This document shows, piece by piece, positions 6,101 through 6,126 of a DNA stretch of 6,126 nt. A program made the translations under genes and the position numbers. This DNA is from an uncultured Ruminococcus sp. (GTDB lineage Bacteria > Bacillota > Clostridia > Oscillospirales > Acutalibacteraceae). The stretch covers positions 1-6,126 of the forward strand of contig CACWNZ010000096.1 in the NCBI GenBank assembly GCA_902762335.1, written 5' to 3'. Within the stretch, counting starts at the first letter, position 1; each line of letters starts with the position of its first letter. The notes beneath the pieces were generated by a model that saw only the letters and a list, made by a program, of their open reading frames with translations, was not told the origin of the DNA and ran no database searches.

Positions 6101-6126
6101 CGGCGACGGTACTACGGGCGGCAAGA
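3105..6126 (+). CDS. secA: SecA preprotein translocase ATPase, 3'-partial
   Basis: SecA is the ATPase motor that pushes unfolded preproteins through the SecYEG channel; it cycles between cytosol and membrane. The frame is open from the ATG to the window end (1007 full codons), with no stop seen. Motifs in order: N-terminal helix MGFKSWFNGRNSRKEL; Walker A MKTGEGKT (108-115, Lys114); Walker B VDEVDSILIDEAR with Asp215 and Glu216; the preprotein-binding domain after about residue 225, ending near VDEFTGR (344-350); MTGTAMTE (398-405); NBD2 motifs TNMAGRGTD (512-520) and GRSGRQGD (609-616). A segment of about 60 residues (527-587), charged and helical, matches the variable insertion seen in clostridial and E. 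coli SecA but absent in B. subtilis. The helical scaffold runs to about 880. The linker is Ala-rich (889-911), then strongly acidic (913-976). A C-terminal zinc motif is expected just beyond the window. All catalytic motifs are intact, so this should be the essential housekeeping copy. Confidence 0.98.
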   Translation, partial: MGFKSWFNGRNSRKELKKIQPLVDRVLSLEEKYKDFSDDELRKETDRFKAMFAEEGMTKERKDAILDEILPEAFAVCREASWRVLGMKHFPVQIIGGIILHRGRISEMKTGEGKTLVATLPAYLNALAGDGVHVVTVNEYLAKRDAEWMGKIYRFLGLTVGIIQHDNTNDERKTAYNADITYATNNELGFDYLRDNMVVYKENKVQRGHSFAIVDEVDSILIDEARTPLIISGQGDKSTDLYVRADDLAKTMKFKKITESDNKVDNDDEYIEQGIDYIVDEKAKTATLTPVGVKKAEKFFGIENLSDPENMTISHHVNQAIKARGVMRRDIEYVVNEKDEVIIVDEFTGRLMYGRRYNEGLHQAIEAKEGVSVQRESKTLATITFQNFFRLYRKLSGMTGTAMTEETEFSEIYHLDVIEIPTNKPVQRIDFPDAIFKTEEGKFTALINDIIEANKNGQPVLVGTVSIDKSEELSNHLRRKGVKHNVLNAKQHAKEAEIIAQAGKLGAVTIATNMAGRGTDIKLGGNDEFLAKAEMRRMGYSDELIEEATGYAETSDEEIIEARAKYRELLEKYNKETEAEAEKVREAGGLFVMGTERHESRRIDNQLRGRSGRQGDPGASRFYLSAEDNLLRLFAGDRISNIMNRMPGEEDTPLESKLLSHTIESAQAKVEARNFSIRKSVLDFDDVMNRQREIIYTQRDQVLDGENLRETILKMIPDTVAAKVAEYLPFEEKDEWNLAGLKESLKGWLIPEDDDETLVYDKEELENLEKDYIIEMLTEMATKEYEENEKLIPEETMRELERVYLLKNVDSYWMEHIDAMDELKRGIRLRSYGQHDPVVEYRIEGFDMFDDMIKCIREDTIKMLMVIPKRVSERLKQQDEMRQMAIKRAAGGRARAAALAALQAQKAAEAAHEELDVAPLVVGDDDDNDGGMFNVSVNLSKDDSSEEPELDAEVVDEQDDKTAAPDEDEKKYSEDDVQKAAEKFMQREQVAKPTMTNLDGDGTTGGK

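Overview
The window looks like chromosomal DNA from a low-to-mid-GC Firmicute, most likely a Clostridia member of the Ruminococcus/Oscillospirales type. This is inferred from canonical sigma-A promoters, strong AGGAGG-type ribosome sites, heavy use of ATA (Ile) and AGA (Arg) codons, and a SecA with a clostridial-type insertion. No mobile element, CRISPR array, tRNA or rRNA is visible.

Left part (1-2463, + strand): three closely spaced genes that appear to form the end of an operon. The first (1-1110) is a Cys-rich protein of unknown function, cut by the window edge. Its recurring aromatic strand-turn motifs suggest a beta-propeller. The second (1125-1895) is a secreted lipoprotein with a Ser/Glu/Ala-rich stalk. 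The third (1937-2395) is a small, soluble, probably coiled-coil protein with an acidic tail. A strong intrinsic terminator (2423-2463) closes the operon and probably also ends the convergent regulator gene, whose stop codon lies inside the terminator's T-run.

Middle (2462-3104): a minus-strand Rrf2-family regulator (IscR/NsrR-like, three cysteines at 92, 100 and 106) faces away from secA across a 205-base intergenic region. Both divergent promoters can be read directly: each has a TTGAnn -35 box, a 17-base spacer and an extended TGnTATAAT -10 box. The regulator's promoter carries two overlapping inverted repeats in its spacer and -10 region, which strongly suggests autoregulation.

Right part (3105-6126, + strand): secA, encoding the preprotein translocase ATPase, complete at the start and cut by the window end after 1007 codons. 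All main ATPase motifs are intact. The visible C-terminal linker is long, first Ala-rich and then strongly acidic.

Most of the window is housekeeping or hypothetical sequence. The parts most worth a second look are the regulator's operator architecture and its cysteine arrangement, the sequence match between the two divergent promoters, and the unknown three-gene operon. No clearly new biological system is demonstrated.
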